Part shown: in pieces, positions 24,116 to 32,556 of the stretch
Numbering within the stretch: the first letter of the stretch is position 1
How the letters are laid out: each line of letters begins with the position of its first letter
Assembly: GCF_900188485.1 (NCBI RefSeq)
Contig: NZ_FZPH01000031.1
Coordinates: 1 to 58,554, forward strand
DNA length: 58,554 nucleotides
Direction: 5' to 3'
Source of the DNA: Asanoa hainanensis
GTDB lineage: Bacteria; Actinomycetota; Actinomycetes; Mycobacteriales; Micromonosporaceae
Translations under genes and position numbers: made by a program
The notes under the pieces: generated by a model
What the model saw: only the letters and a program-made list of their open reading frames with translations
Told to the model about the DNA's origin: nothing
The model's database searches: none

Positions 24116-24678
24116 AGAGAGTGGAGCGCGGGCCGCTGATCCGCGAACGCGGTGAACTTTCCCGTCGCGACCGTCAGGACGCCCGTTGTCCGCTGCCCCG
24201 GGCTCCGGTACTTCGCGACCAGCAGGCGCTTCGAATCCGGGGACCACGCGGGCTCGAACCCGTCGCGTTCGGCACCGCGAAACACCGTCCGACGATTCCG
24301 ACCGTCTCGGTCGCTGACGATCACGTTCCCGCTCTCGCCACCGCTCTCGTCGACGAAAGCGATACGCGCACCATCCGGCGACACATTCGCCGTGAACGCG
24401 CCGTTCGGCAATACCGTCTTCACACCCGAGCCGGTAAGCCGAACGAGCCGATCGTGGTCGCGGTAGTACAGGCGGCCGGGGATCGAGGTGGCCGGTGACG
24501 GCTTGACCGGCGGCTCAGCCGGTGTGGGTGCCGCCGAAGTCGGAGACGGGACGGACGGCGCCGAGGCCAACGGTCGACTGCCGGCGGGCTTCGGGTTGGC
24601 CTCACAGGCGACGGTGAGCAGCACGGCAGTGGCGAGAAGGGCCCAGCGGGCAACGGTCCGCGACGAGATCGCGTTCAT
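24113..24678 (-). pseudogene. Second TolB-like lipoprotein, truncated by a junction into the sigma gene
   Basis: Starts MNAISSRTVARWALLATAVL with lipobox LTVAC (Cys25), so it would be a lipoprotein. The propeller follows that of the gene at 22572 closely: NVSPDGARIAFVDESGGESG, RDGRNRRTVFRGAERDGFEP, ATGKFTAFADQRPALHSLW. At W189 (about 24112) the homology stops and the sigma-factor sequence begins in another frame; the open frame runs on to 23875 without meaning. About half of the propeller is lost. Confidence 0.75.
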
Positions 24679-24779
24679 GGGAACACCGTTTCGAGAAAGA
24701 GAGAGGCGTCGCCGGCCGGGCGTCGTGCACGTCCTGTGCGCACATCAAGACGTAACCTCGTGCCCAGACGGGCGACAGG

Positions 24780-24809
24780 CCGTTCGGCTCTCTTTCCTCG
24801 GCCGAACGG
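24780..24809 (-). terminator. Hairpin after the EtfD-like gene
   Basis: CCGTTCGGC (24780-24788) pairs with GCCGAACGG (24801-24809), immediately after the minus-strand stop at 24810. The 9-bp stem has a 12-nt T-rich loop. There is no strong U tract. Confidence 0.5.
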
Positions 24810-27002
24810 TCAGCCCGCGGCGGCGGCCTCCGGCTGCGCGGCGGCCGGGCTCTCCGGCTTGACCGAGCGCAGCAGCACCGTGGCCACGTCGACCACCTCG
24901 ACGCCGTCGGTGGCGCCGGCGGCCTGCTTGGCCGTGACTCCGTCGCTGATCATGGTGAAGCAGAACGGGCAGCCGACCGCGATCGTGTGGGCGCCAGTCG
25001 AGATGGCCTCCTCGACGCGCTCGATGTTGATCCGCTTGCCGATCCGCTCTTCCATCCACATCCGGGCACCGCCGGCGCCGCAGCAGAAGGACCGCTCGCT
25101 GTTGCGCGGCATCTCGGTCAGCTCTCCGCCGCCGGCCGAGGCCTGCAGCACCTCGCGCGGCGGGGTGAAGACCCGGTTGTGCCGGCCCAGGTAGCAGGGG
25201 TCGTGGTAGGTGACACCGCCGTCGACGGGCTGCACCGGGGTCAGCTTGCCCGACGCGACCAGGTCGGACAGGAGCTCCGTGTGGTGCACGACCTCGAAGC
25301 TGCCGCCGAGGGCGCCGTACTCGTTGCGCAAGGTGTTGAAGCAGTGCGGGCAGGACGCGACGATCTTCTTGACGCCCGCCTCGTTGAGCGTCTCGACGTT
25401 CTGCTGGGCCAGCATCTGGAAGACGAACTCGTTGCCCATCCGCCGGGCCGGGTCGCCGGTGCAGGTCTCGCCCTCGCCCAGGATCGCGAAGTCGACGCCG
25501 GCCTCGTGCAGCAGCGTCGCGACCGCCCGGGTCGTCTTCTTCGCCCGGTCCTCGAAGGCACCCGCGCAGCCGACCCAGAAGAGGTATTCGAAGTCGTCGC
25601 CGGCGCCGGCCCGCTTGACCTCGAAGTCCAGGCCCTTGGTCCAGTCTTCGCGGGTGTTCGGCGGCGCCCCCCAGGGGTTGCCCTTGTTCTCCAGGTTGCG
25701 CAGCATGACGCCGGCCTCGGACGGGAACGACGATTCGATCAGCACCTGGTAGCGGCGCATGTCGACGATGTGGTCCACGTGCTCGATGTCGACCGGGCAC
25801 TGCTCGACGCACGCGCCGCAGGTGGTGCACGACCAGAGCACGTCGGGGTCGATCACGCCGCCGTCCGACGAGCCGCCGATCAACGGGCGGTCGGCCTCGG
25901 CCATCGCGAGGACGTCAACGCCCGCCAGCTGCTCCTGGCTCGCCTTCTCCTCGCCCGTCAGGTCCTTGCCGCCGCCGGCCAGCAGATAAGGCGCCTTCGC
26001 GTACGCGTGGTCGCGCAGCGACAGGACCAGCAGCTTCGGCGAGAGCGGCTTGCCGGTGTTCCACGCCGGGCACTGCGACTGGCAGCGGCCGCACTCGGTG
26101 CAGGTGGAGAAGTCCAGCAGGCCCTTCCAGGTGAACTGCTCGACCTGGGCGACGCCGAACTGGTCCTTCTCCGGGTCGGCCTCCTCGAAGTCGAGCGGCG
26201 CGCCGTTGGACATCATCGGCCGCAGGGCGCCGAGACCCGATCCGGCCGCGAGCTCCGGGTCGCGCTTGAAGAAGATGTTCGGGAAGGCCAGGAACCGGTG
26301 CCAGGCGACGCCCATCGTCACGTTCAACGAGATGACGATCAGCCAGGTCATCGAGATGACGATCTTGATCGCGGCGACCACCGGGGCCCCGGACTCCCAG
26401 GCCGGCAGCACCGAGCCCAGGCCGTGCGAGAGCGGCGCGGCCCAGGTGGGGAAGTCCAGGTGGTCGTTGGCGGCCTTGAAACCGCGGATCAGGAATCCGC
26501 AGACCAGCACGCCGACGATGACCCACTCGACGAAGTAGCCCTGCCACATGGTCGAACCGGTGAACCGGGACAGGCCGCGCGCCCGGCCCGGCCGGTTCCG
26601 CAGCCGCACCGAGATCAGGTAGAAGATGCCCAGGATGCCCAGGATGCCGAGGATCTCGGTGACGAAGCCGAAGACGACCCAGCCCGACAGCCAGGGAATG
26701 TGGCCCGTCGGCGTGACGACCTCGAAGTAGGCCTCCAGCACGAGCAGCGAGAGCACGATGAAAGCGGCCATCACGAACCAGTGGGCGGCGCCGATCGCGG
26801 ACCACTTCAACATCCGGGTGTGGCCGGCGGTCTCCTTGAGCATGACCTTGGTCCGGGCACCCCAGGAGCCCAGGCGGGCCGGGTCTGGTTGGCCGAGCCG
26901 GACGACGGCGAGCATCCGCGTGACAGCGCGGACGGCGAGCGCGACCGCGACGAGCGTGATGAGACCCGCGATGGTCGTGCAGATGATCTCGACGACGCCC
27001 AT
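24810..27002 (-). CDS. Membrane-bound Fe-S oxidoreductase (EtfD-like)
   Basis: 730 aa. Residues 1-235 hold about six membrane helices resembling a haem b domain (GAAHWFVMAAFIVLSLLVLE, LGILGILGIFYLISVRL, IVISMTWLIVISLNVTMGVAW). Two [4Fe-4S] ferredoxin motifs follow: CTECGRCQSQCP (Cys301-311) and CTTCGACVEQCP (Cys392-402). Two CCG domains follow (CPHCFN and CCGAGGARMW). This matches M. tuberculosis EtfD (Rv0338c), which takes electrons from EtfBA during fatty-acid beta-oxidation and passes them to the quinone pool. ATG 27002 is the start. A TetR-type palindrome lies 53-68 nt upstream. Confidence 0.88.
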   Translation of the reverse strand: MGVVEIICTTIAGLITLVAVALAVRAVTRMLAVVRLGQPDPARLGSWGARTKVMLKETAGHTRMLKWSAIGAAHWFVMAAFIVLSLLVLEAYFEVVTPTGHIPWLSGWVVFGFVTEILGILGILGIFYLISVRLRNRPGRARGLSRFTGSTMWQGYFVEWVIVGVLVCGFLIRGFKAANDHLDFPTWAAPLSHGLGSVLPAWESGAPVVAAIKIVISMTWLIVISLNVTMGVAWHRFLAFPNIFFKRDPELAAGSGLGALRPMMSNGAPLDFEEADPEKDQFGVAQVEQFTWKGLLDFSTCTECGRCQSQCPAWNTGKPLSPKLLVLSLRDHAYAKAPYLLAGGGKDLTGEEKASQEQLAGVDVLAMAEADRPLIGGSSDGGVIDPDVLWSCTTCGACVEQCPVDIEHVDHIVDMRRYQVLIESSFPSEAGVMLRNLENKGNPWGAPPNTREDWTKGLDFEVKRAGAGDDFEYLFWVGCAGAFEDRAKKTTRAVATLLHEAGVDFAILGEGETCTGDPARRMGNEFVFQMLAQQNVETLNEAGVKKIVASCPHCFNTLRNEYGALGGSFEVVHHTELLSDLVASGKLTPVQPVDGGVTYHDPCYLGRHNRVFTPPREVLQASAGGGELTEMPRNSERSFCCGAGGARMWMEERIGKRINIERVEEAISTGAHTIAVGCPFCFTMISDGVTAKQAAGATDGVEVVDVATVLLRSVKPESPAAAQPEAAAAG

Positions 27003-27054
27003 GCGCGTAGCCTCCGTTGGCCTAGGTGTGGCTGATGACCAGGTTACGGCACAA

Positions 27055-27070
27055 GTTACTTATCAGTAAC
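27055..27070. promoter_or_regulatory. Palindrome GTTACT-TATC-AGTAAC (TetR-type operator)
   Basis: A perfect 6-bp inverted repeat with a 4-nt spacer, 53 nt upstream of the EtfD-like start and 49 nt from the convergent end of crgA. The TTACT/AGTAA form is typical of operators bound by TetR-family fatty-acid catabolism repressors in actinobacteria. Inferred to control the EtfD-like gene; no regulator gene is beside it. Confidence 0.55.
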
Positions 27071-27118
27071 GTGAGCTGCGCCGCACCTGGTCGTCAGATC
27101 ACCTTAGTAAATCGGAGA

Positions 27119-27382
27119 TCAGCGCCAGCGGCTGAACACCGCGAGCGAGGCGACCATCGCACCGAACCCGATCGCCAGGTTCCAGTAGCTCCACGACGCC
27201 ACCGGGTAGTTGGTGTCAGAGAGGTAGTAGACCACCAGCCAGGCGATGCCGAACGCGATCAGTGCGACCCCGGTCACCGGCAGCCACCGCGGGCTGGGCT
27301 TGCGGCTCGCCGCGACCGACGACGGGCGCACGTCGGTCGGAGGGGTGTAGACCTTCTTCTTGCGAACCTGCGACTTGGGCAC
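27119..27382 (-). CDS. crgA: Cell division protein CrgA
   Basis: 87 aa, exact family size. Basic N-terminus (MPKSQVRKKKVYTPPTDVRP), then two transmembrane segments (WLPVTGVALIAFGIAWLVVY and WNLAIGFGAMVASLAVF) separated by a short SDTNYPVASWSY loop. CrgA interacts with FtsZ, FtsQ and PBPs and modulates septum formation in filamentous actinomycetes. It sits beside the DUF881 gene and the kinase cluster, as in Mycobacterium and Streptomyces. Confidence 0.95.
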   Translation of the reverse strand: MPKSQVRKKKVYTPPTDVRPSSVAASRKPSPRWLPVTGVALIAFGIAWLVVYYLSDTNYPVASWSYWNLAIGFGAMVASLAVFSRWR

Positions 27383-27559
27383 GACGCTCTCTCCTGGTTG
27401 TGGTCCTCGCTCGGGCCTGTCAACCGGCGACGGTCCATGGCCAATAATGTTCGCCAGCTAGCGTAATCAACGCGGCGCGTCGCGGCCATGGACGGGCGGC
27501 ACCGGGTTATGGGAATAATCCGGCAACCGGATCGACAAGCGTGCACGGAGGAGGAACCG

Positions 27560-28339
27560 GTGCGGAACTCGTCTGTCTGGCGGGCCGGTCTGCGCCGGGT
27601 GGCGCGGGTCCGGAAACCCCGCACGGTCTGGTCGGCCCTGGTGCCGCTGATCGCGCTGGCCGCCGGGCTGCTTTTCACCACGACAGCCCGCACCGCCGAC
27701 GGTACCGCGCTGCGCGAGGATCGCCGCCCCCGGCTGGCCCAGGTGGTCGAGGAGGAGCGCGCCCGGGTGACGGCCAGCCAGCAGAAGGCCCGCGAGCTCG
27801 CCGAGGCGGTCAAGACCCAGACCGACTCGCTGGCCCACACCGACGGGCCGATCCGCGCCGAGAGCCAGCGGGCGCAGGGCATGGAACCGGCCGCCGGGTT
27901 CACCGCGGTGCACGGCCCCGGCTTGACCGTGCGGCTCGACGACGCGCCCCAGCGGTCGGGTGACCGGCCCGACGGGGTCCGCCCCGATGATCTCGTGGTC
28001 CACCAGGGCGACGTGCAGGCCGCCGTCAACGCCCTCTGGGCCGGCGGTGCGGAGGCTATGTCGATCATGGGGGTCCGGGTTTTGTCCACCAGCGCGGTAC
28101 GCTGCGTCGGCAACACCTTGCTCTTGCACGGACGTGTCTACTCACCACCGTTCGTGATCACGGCGATCGGTGATCCCAACGCGATGCGACAGGCATTGGG
28201 AGAATCCGACGGCGTACGTCTCTTCAAAGACGCTGTGGATCACTTCCAGCTCGGCTATCAAGAGACGGTGGAGAAGGACGTGACGATACCCGCGTTCGAG
28301 GGGTCAAGCGCCCTCCGATCAGCAAAGGTGACTTCATGA
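27560..28339 (+). CDS. DUF881 family protein
   Basis: 259 aa. GTG 27560 is preceded by GGAGGA. One N-terminal membrane anchor ([20 protein letters not shown], about residues 26-46), then a coiled coil ([20 protein letters not shown]) and the DUF881 core ([56 protein letters not shown]). Located outside the membrane; role unknown. It occupies the place of Rv0012 between crgA and trpG in the conserved ori-proximal cluster, here with the sortase genes in between, as in Streptomyces. Confidence 0.93.
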   Translation: MRNSSVWRAGLRRVARVRKPRTVWSALVPLIALAAGLLFTTTARTADGTALREDRRPRLAQVVEEERARVTASQQKARELAEAVKTQTDSLAHTDGPIRAESQRAQGMEPAAGFTAVHGPGLTVRLDDAPQRSGDRPDGVRPDDLVVHQGDVQAAVNALWAGGAEAMSIMGVRVLSTSAVRCVGNTLLLHGRVYSPPFVITAIGDPNAMRQALGESDGVRLFKDAVDHFQLGYQETVEKDVTIPAFEGSSALRSAKVTS

Positions 28340-28352
28340 GGCTTTTGCCGTC

Positions 28353-29759
28353 ATGACGGGCGACCAGAACGGCCGTCACCGCGCGCCCGACGCCAACGAT
28401 GCGACCGCGGTCATCCCCCGGGTGATCGAGCGGACGACCGCTGACGCGGTGCCGGCGCGTCCGGCGCCGACCGCACGGCCGCACCCCCGACCACTGGAAG
28501 CACCGGCCGACTCCCGGACTCCGGTGCGCGACGTCCCGGTGACCCCAGGCCCGACGCTGCGGCCGCCCGCGCCCGAGGCCAGCCCGGACACGACAGCGGT
28601 GATCCCGAGGATCACGGCACCGGCCGCAAAGACATCACCGCCGTCGCCGCCGCCCGCGGCCACGGCACCGCCCGTGGTGCCGGCGCCGACCGCGAAGACG
28701 GCGGTCACGGTCCCGGCCTCACCGGCTGCCGATGCGACCGCGGTGATCCCCAAGGTCACTGTGGTCCCGGCGCCGGTGCCGGCGCCGGCACCGAAGCCCG
28801 CGCCGGTCACGTCGCCCGACGCGACCGCGGTAATCCCGAAGGTGATCGACGAGACGACCGTCATTCCACGGGTGCCGAGCGCGCAGACGCTGGCCACCCA
28901 GTCACCCGACCTGACCACCGTGATGGGTGCGGTGCCGCCGGCGCCGGACAAGCCGGACCCGGCCGACCTGCCCGCCCCGCCGCCGGCGCCGCGCCGCGGC
29001 GAGAAGGTCGTGCGCCTGCGGGCCGAGAACGTCGGCGACGACTACAAGAGCGTCTACTCCGAGCTCACCCGGCCGACGGTCTGGTCCCGCATCCGGTCCG
29101 GCATCCGGGTCGGCGGCGAACTGATGATCACCTTCGGCCTGGTGGTGCTGCTCTTCGCGGCGTACGAGGTCTGGGGTGTCGGTGTCGTCCAGGGCGGCAA
29201 GCAGGACGCGCTGGCCGGCGCGCTCGAACAGCAGTGGGCCAACGAGCCCGGCGACGACCCCACGGTCGGCCCGACGCCCCCCGCCGGCCAGGGTGGCCTG
29301 GGCTCCAAGATCCATGGCATCGCGAAGCTCTACATCCCGGCGCTCGGCCAGCAGTGGGTGGTCGTCGACGGGGTCACCCAGGCCGACATCCGCTACGCGC
29401 CCGGCCACTACCCGGACACCGCACTGCCGGGCCAGATCGGCAACTTCTCCGTCGCGGGCCACCGCAACCGGGCGACCTTCTGGCGGCTCGACGAGCTCGA
29501 CAACGGCGATTCCATCGTCGTCGAGGACAAGAAGAACTGGTACATCTACCACGTCGTGAAGACCCGGATCGTCAAGCCGACCCAGGTCGAGGTGGTCGCG
29601 CCGGTCCCAATGCTGCCGGGCTCGAAGCCGACGAAGGCGATGGTCACGCTGACCACCTGCAACCCGAAGTTCGACAACTACCAGCGCCTGATCGTGCACG
29701 GCGAGCTGGTGCGCACCCAGCCGAAGTCGCAGGGCGACCCGGCCGAGCTGGGAGGCTGA
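28353..29759 (+). CDS. Class E sortase with a long repeat-rich cytoplasmic tail
   Basis: 468 aa. The C-terminal ~190 residues are the sortase domain with His370 (SVAGHRNR), Cys436 ([10 protein letters not shown]) and Arg445 (NYQRLIV). One membrane helix at about 256-279 ([20 protein letters not shown]). Class E sortases anchor LAxTG proteins such as chaplins in actinomycetes. The N-terminal ~250 residues are Pro/Ala-rich, with four copies of (D)(A/T)TAVIP(R/K)(V/I) at about 15-25, 79-88, 127-136 and 156-165, plus degenerate copies at 166-174 and 186-194. No such repeats are needed for catalysis. Location next to the trpG-pknB cluster matches srtE genes in Streptomyces. Confidence 0.93.
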   Translation: MTGDQNGRHRAPDANDATAVIPRVIERTTADAVPARPAPTARPHPRPLEAPADSRTPVRDVPVTPGPTLRPPAPEASPDTTAVIPRITAPAAKTSPPSPPPAATAPPVVPAPTAKTAVTVPASPAADATAVIPKVTVVPAPVPAPAPKPAPVTSPDATAVIPKVIDETTVIPRVPSAQTLATQSPDLTTVMGAVPPAPDKPDPADLPAPPPAPRRGEKVVRLRAENVGDDYKSVYSELTRPTVWSRIRSGIRVGGELMITFGLVVLLFAAYEVWGVGVVQGGKQDALAGALEQQWANEPGDDPTVGPTPPAGQGGLGSKIHGIAKLYIPALGQQWVVVDGVTQADIRYAPGHYPDTALPGQIGNFSVAGHRNRATFWRLDELDNGDSIVVEDKKNWYIYHVVKTRIVKPTQVEVVAPVPMLPGSKPTKAMVTLTTCNPKFDNYQRLIVHGELVRTQPKSQGDPAELGG

Positions 29760-29762
29760 GCG

Positions 29763-30056
29763 ATGTACGCGTGGATCTGGCGCAAGCTGCCGTTCGACGG
29801 CGTCATCGGCAAGCTGCTGACCTCGCTCGTGCTGCTCACGGGCATACTCGCGCTGTTCTGGTTCGTCGTGTTCCCGTGGGCCGAGCCCCTGCTGCCGTTC
29901 GACGACGTGCAGGTGACCCAGGAGGGCGGGATCCCGGGCGCACCGGCCGCCGACGACCCGGGCCTGATCGGCCCGTCGGCCGACCCGCGCGAGTCGAACC
30001 TCGACGACCACGACATCCCGTACTCGACCGCGACCGACAACCCGCTTCCGAGGTAA
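29763..30056 (+). CDS. Small single-pass membrane protein
   Basis: 97 aa. N-terminus MYAWIWRKLPFDGVIGKLLT, then a membrane segment (LVLLTGILALFWFVVFPWAE) and an acidic, Pro-rich tail (PGLIGPSADPRESNLDDHDI). No recognised domain. It begins 3 nt after the sortase stop and ends 6 nt before trpG, so all three are one transcript. It might help sortase or wall assembly, but that is only context. Confidence 0.8.
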   Translation: MYAWIWRKLPFDGVIGKLLTSLVLLTGILALFWFVVFPWAEPLLPFDDVQVTQEGGIPGAPAADDPGLIGPSADPRESNLDDHDIPYSTATDNPLPR

Positions 30057-30062
30057 CACACC

Positions 30063-30713
30063 ATGCGCGTGCTGGTGATCGACAACTACGACTCGTTCGT
30101 CTTCAACCTGGTGCAATATCTGGGCCAGCTCGGAGTCGAGTGTGACGTACGTCGCAACGACGAGCTCGACCTGGCCGACGTCGGCCGCGCCGGCGCCGCC
30201 GGTGTGCTGCTCTCTCCGGGGCCGGGCACGCCCGAGAAGGCCGGGATCTGCATCGACGTGATCAAGGAGTACGCGGGCGAGCTGCCGATCTTCGGTGTCT
30301 GCCTCGGGCACCAGGCGATCGGTGCCGCGTTCGGCGCGACCGTGACGCGGGCACCGGAGCTGCTGCACGGCAAGACCTCGCTCGTGCACCACGGCGGCCT
30401 GGGCGTGCTCGGTGGGCTCCCGGACCCGTTCACCGCCACCCGCTACCACTCGCTCGCGGTGCTGCCGGAGACGCTGCCCGACGAGCTCGAGGTGACCGGT
30501 GCGACCGAGTCCGGCGTCGTGATGGCCATGCGGCACCGCACGCTGCCGATCGAGGGCGTGCAGTTCCACCCCGAGTCGGTGCTGACCGAGGGCGGCCACC
30601 TGATGCTCGCCAACTGGCTGGCGGCCTGCGGCCACCCCGAGGCGCTGGAGCGGGCCCCGGAGCTCTCGGCCGAGGTCGACGCCCGCCGCCGAGCCGCGTT
30701 CGCCGCCGCCTGA
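30063..30713 (+). CDS. pabA: Aminodeoxychorismate/anthranilate synthase glutamine amidotransferase subunit
   Basis: 216 aa class I glutamine amidotransferase. The nucleophile Cys80 is in PIFGVCLGHQAIG; the catalytic His and Glu are in GVQFHPESV. MRVLVIDNYDSFVFNLVQYL is the family N-terminus. It provides ammonia for p-aminobenzoate (folate) or anthranilate (Trp) synthesis with a PabB/TrpE partner encoded elsewhere. This is the trpG/pabA conserved beside pknB in actinobacteria (Rv0013 position). Convergent with pknB, with a 25-nt gap. Confidence 0.93.
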   Translation: MRVLVIDNYDSFVFNLVQYLGQLGVECDVRRNDELDLADVGRAGAAGVLLSPGPGTPEKAGICIDVIKEYAGELPIFGVCLGHQAIGAAFGATVTRAPELLHGKTSLVHHGGLGVLGGLPDPFTATRYHSLAVLPETLPDELEVTGATESGVVMAMRHRTLPIEGVQFHPESVLTEGGHLMLANWLAACGHPEALERAPELSAEVDARRRAAFAAA

Positions 30714-30738
30714 CCGGCGGCGGCGCGGCGCGCGCGAC

Positions 30739-32556
30739 TTAGTTCTTGTGCGCCCGGTCCTCGCCGATGATCGGCTTGCCGCCGCCGATGCCGGGCAGGA
30801 TGTCGCCGATCCCGCCGTTGTTGCCGCCGGCCGGCGGTGAGCTCGGGTCACCCGACGGCGGGTCGTCGGGCTCCTCGAACACCGTAACGGTGATCGTCAC
30901 CGTGTCCTTGAGCTTGGCTTCCTGGTCGGCATTGGGATCCTGGTCGATCACCTTGTCGGCCAGGTTCTCGCTCTGGACGGGCTGGCCTTCCTCGACGTCG
31001 ACCTTGAAGCCAGCCTGTTCCAGCAGAGCCTCGGCGACCTCGCGGGACTTGCCGACCACGTTCGGCACCTTCTTGAGCTGGCCGTTGGAGATCTCGACCT
31101 TGATCTTGGTGCCGGGCTTGACCGAGGTGCCGGCCTTGTCGACCCTGATGACCGTGTTCTCCGGCTGAGAGCTGTTGACCTCGTCGAAGTCCGGCGTGAG
31201 CTTGCGGGTCTCGAACTCGCGCTCGACGTCGGCCTTGGTCCGGCCCTTGAGGTCGGGCACCTCCACCGTGCCAGGACCCGCGCAGACGGTCAGCGTCACC
31301 GTGCTGTTCTTCTCGACCTTCTCACCGCCCGACGGGTTCTGCTTCGTGACGGTGTTCTCCGCGCACTCGGGATCTTCCTGCCGCGCGGTCTCGACGACGA
31401 AGCCGTCGGCCTGAAGCGCCTGCGTGGCGGCGGCGACCGGCTGGCCGAGCACCGAGGCCACCTCGACCTTCTCGCCCCGGGCGTTCTGCACCAGCAGGCC
31501 GGCGACCAGCGCGATCACGGCGAGCACGCCGAGCACGCTCAGCACGCCCAGCACCCAGTTGGAGCGCTTGCGCCGCTGCGCGTCGCCGACCGCGGCGGCC
31601 GGGATCGTGCGCGTCGCCGCGCCCTGCGGCCCGCGGACCACGGCCGTGGCGGCGTTGGCCGCGCCCATCGGCATGGTCTCCTGGTCACGCATCACCGGAG
31701 TGGCCATGACCGGCCGGCCGGTGGCCGCACGGAGCACGTCGGCCCGCATCTCGCCGGCGCTCTGGTAGCGGTTGAGCGGGTTCTTGGACAGCGCCTTGAG
31801 CACGATCGCGTCGATCGGCGGCGTCACGTCGCGGTTGATCTCGCTCGGCGCCCGCGGGTCTTCCCGCACGTGTTGGTAGGCCACGCTGACCGGGCTGTCG
31901 CCAACGAACGGCGGGTGCCCGCACAGGAGCTCGAACAGCACGCAGCCGGCCGCGTAGACGTCGGAACGGGCGTCGACCGCCTCACCCCGGGCCTGCTCCG
32001 GCGACAGATATTGTGCCGTGCCGATCACCGCGCTGGTCTGCGTCATGGTGGTCGCGCCGCTGGCCAGGGCCCGGGCGATGCCGAAGTCCATGACCTTGAC
32101 CTGGCCGTTCTGCGTGAGCATCACGTTGCCGGGCTTGATGTCGCGGTGGATGATGCCGTGCCGGTGGCTGAACTCCAGCGCGGCGCAGATGTCGGCGGTG
32201 ATCTCCAGAGCCCGGCGCGGCTGCAACCGGCCCTCGGCGGCCAGCACCTCCTTGAGGGTGCGGCCGTTGACGAACTCCATGACGATGAACGGCAGCGTCT
32301 CGCCCGTCGGGGCGATCTCCTCGCCGGTGTCGTAGACGGCGACGATGGCCGGGTGGTTGAGCGAGGCGGCGTTCTGCGCCTCCCGCCGGAACCGCATCTG
32401 GAACGTCGCGTCGCGGGCGAGGTCGGTGCGGAGCATCTTGATCGCGACGTCCCGGCCGAGCCGGAGGTCACGGCCACGGTGCACCTCGGCCATGCCGCCG
32501 TATCCGAGCAGCTCGCCGACCTGATACCTGCCACCCAGCAGGCGGGCCTGCGTCAT
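30739..32556 (-). CDS. pknB: PASTA-domain Ser/Thr protein kinase PknB
   Basis: 605 aa. Kinase domain 1-280: Lys40 (VAIKML), HRD 137-139 (IIHRDIKPGN), DFG 157-159, activation loop TTMTQTSAVIGT. Juxtamembrane ~285-330, TM 335-357 (LGVLSVLGVLAVIALVAGLL), then three or four PASTA repeats (EVASVLGQPVAAATQALQAD, VEVPDLKGRTKADVEREFET, KKVPNVVGKSREVAEALLEQ) and a Gly/Pro-rich end. It senses muropeptides or lipid II outside and phosphorylates wall-synthesis and division proteins. The juxtamembrane segment contains TAVV and TRTI (TxxV/I), as in FHA ligands. ATGA overlap with pknA. Confidence 0.97.
   Translation of the reverse strand: MTQARLLGGRYQVGELLGYGGMAEVHRGRDLRLGRDVAIKMLRTDLARDATFQMRFRREAQNAASLNHPAIVAVYDTGEEIAPTGETLPFIVMEFVNGRTLKEVLAAEGRLQPRRALEITADICAALEFSHRHGIIHRDIKPGNVMLTQNGQVKVMDFGIARALASGATTMTQTSAVIGTAQYLSPEQARGEAVDARSDVYAAGCVLFELLCGHPPFVGDSPVSVAYQHVREDPRAPSEINRDVTPPIDAIVLKALSKNPLNRYQSAGEMRADVLRAATGRPVMATPVMRDQETMPMGAANAATAVVRGPQGAATRTIPAAAVGDAQRRKRSNWVLGVLSVLGVLAVIALVAGLLVQNARGEKVEVASVLGQPVAAATQALQADGFVVETARQEDPECAENTVTKQNPSGGEKVEKNSTVTLTVCAGPGTVEVPDLKGRTKADVEREFETRKLTPDFDEVNSSQPENTVIRVDKAGTSVKPGTKIKVEISNGQLKKVPNVVGKSREVAEALLEQAGFKVDVEEGQPVQSENLADKVIDQDPNADQEAKLKDTVTITVTVFEEPDDPPSGDPSSPPAGGNNGGIGDILPGIGGGKPIIGEDRAHKN

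Noticed and set aside
24987-27035. 682-codon plus-strand frame opposite the EtfD-like gene
   Set aside because: Antisense shadow; the minus strand has clear Fe-S motifs and membrane helices.
28902-30851. 649-codon minus-strand frame across sortase and pabA
   Set aside because: Runs antisense over three real genes; no motifs.
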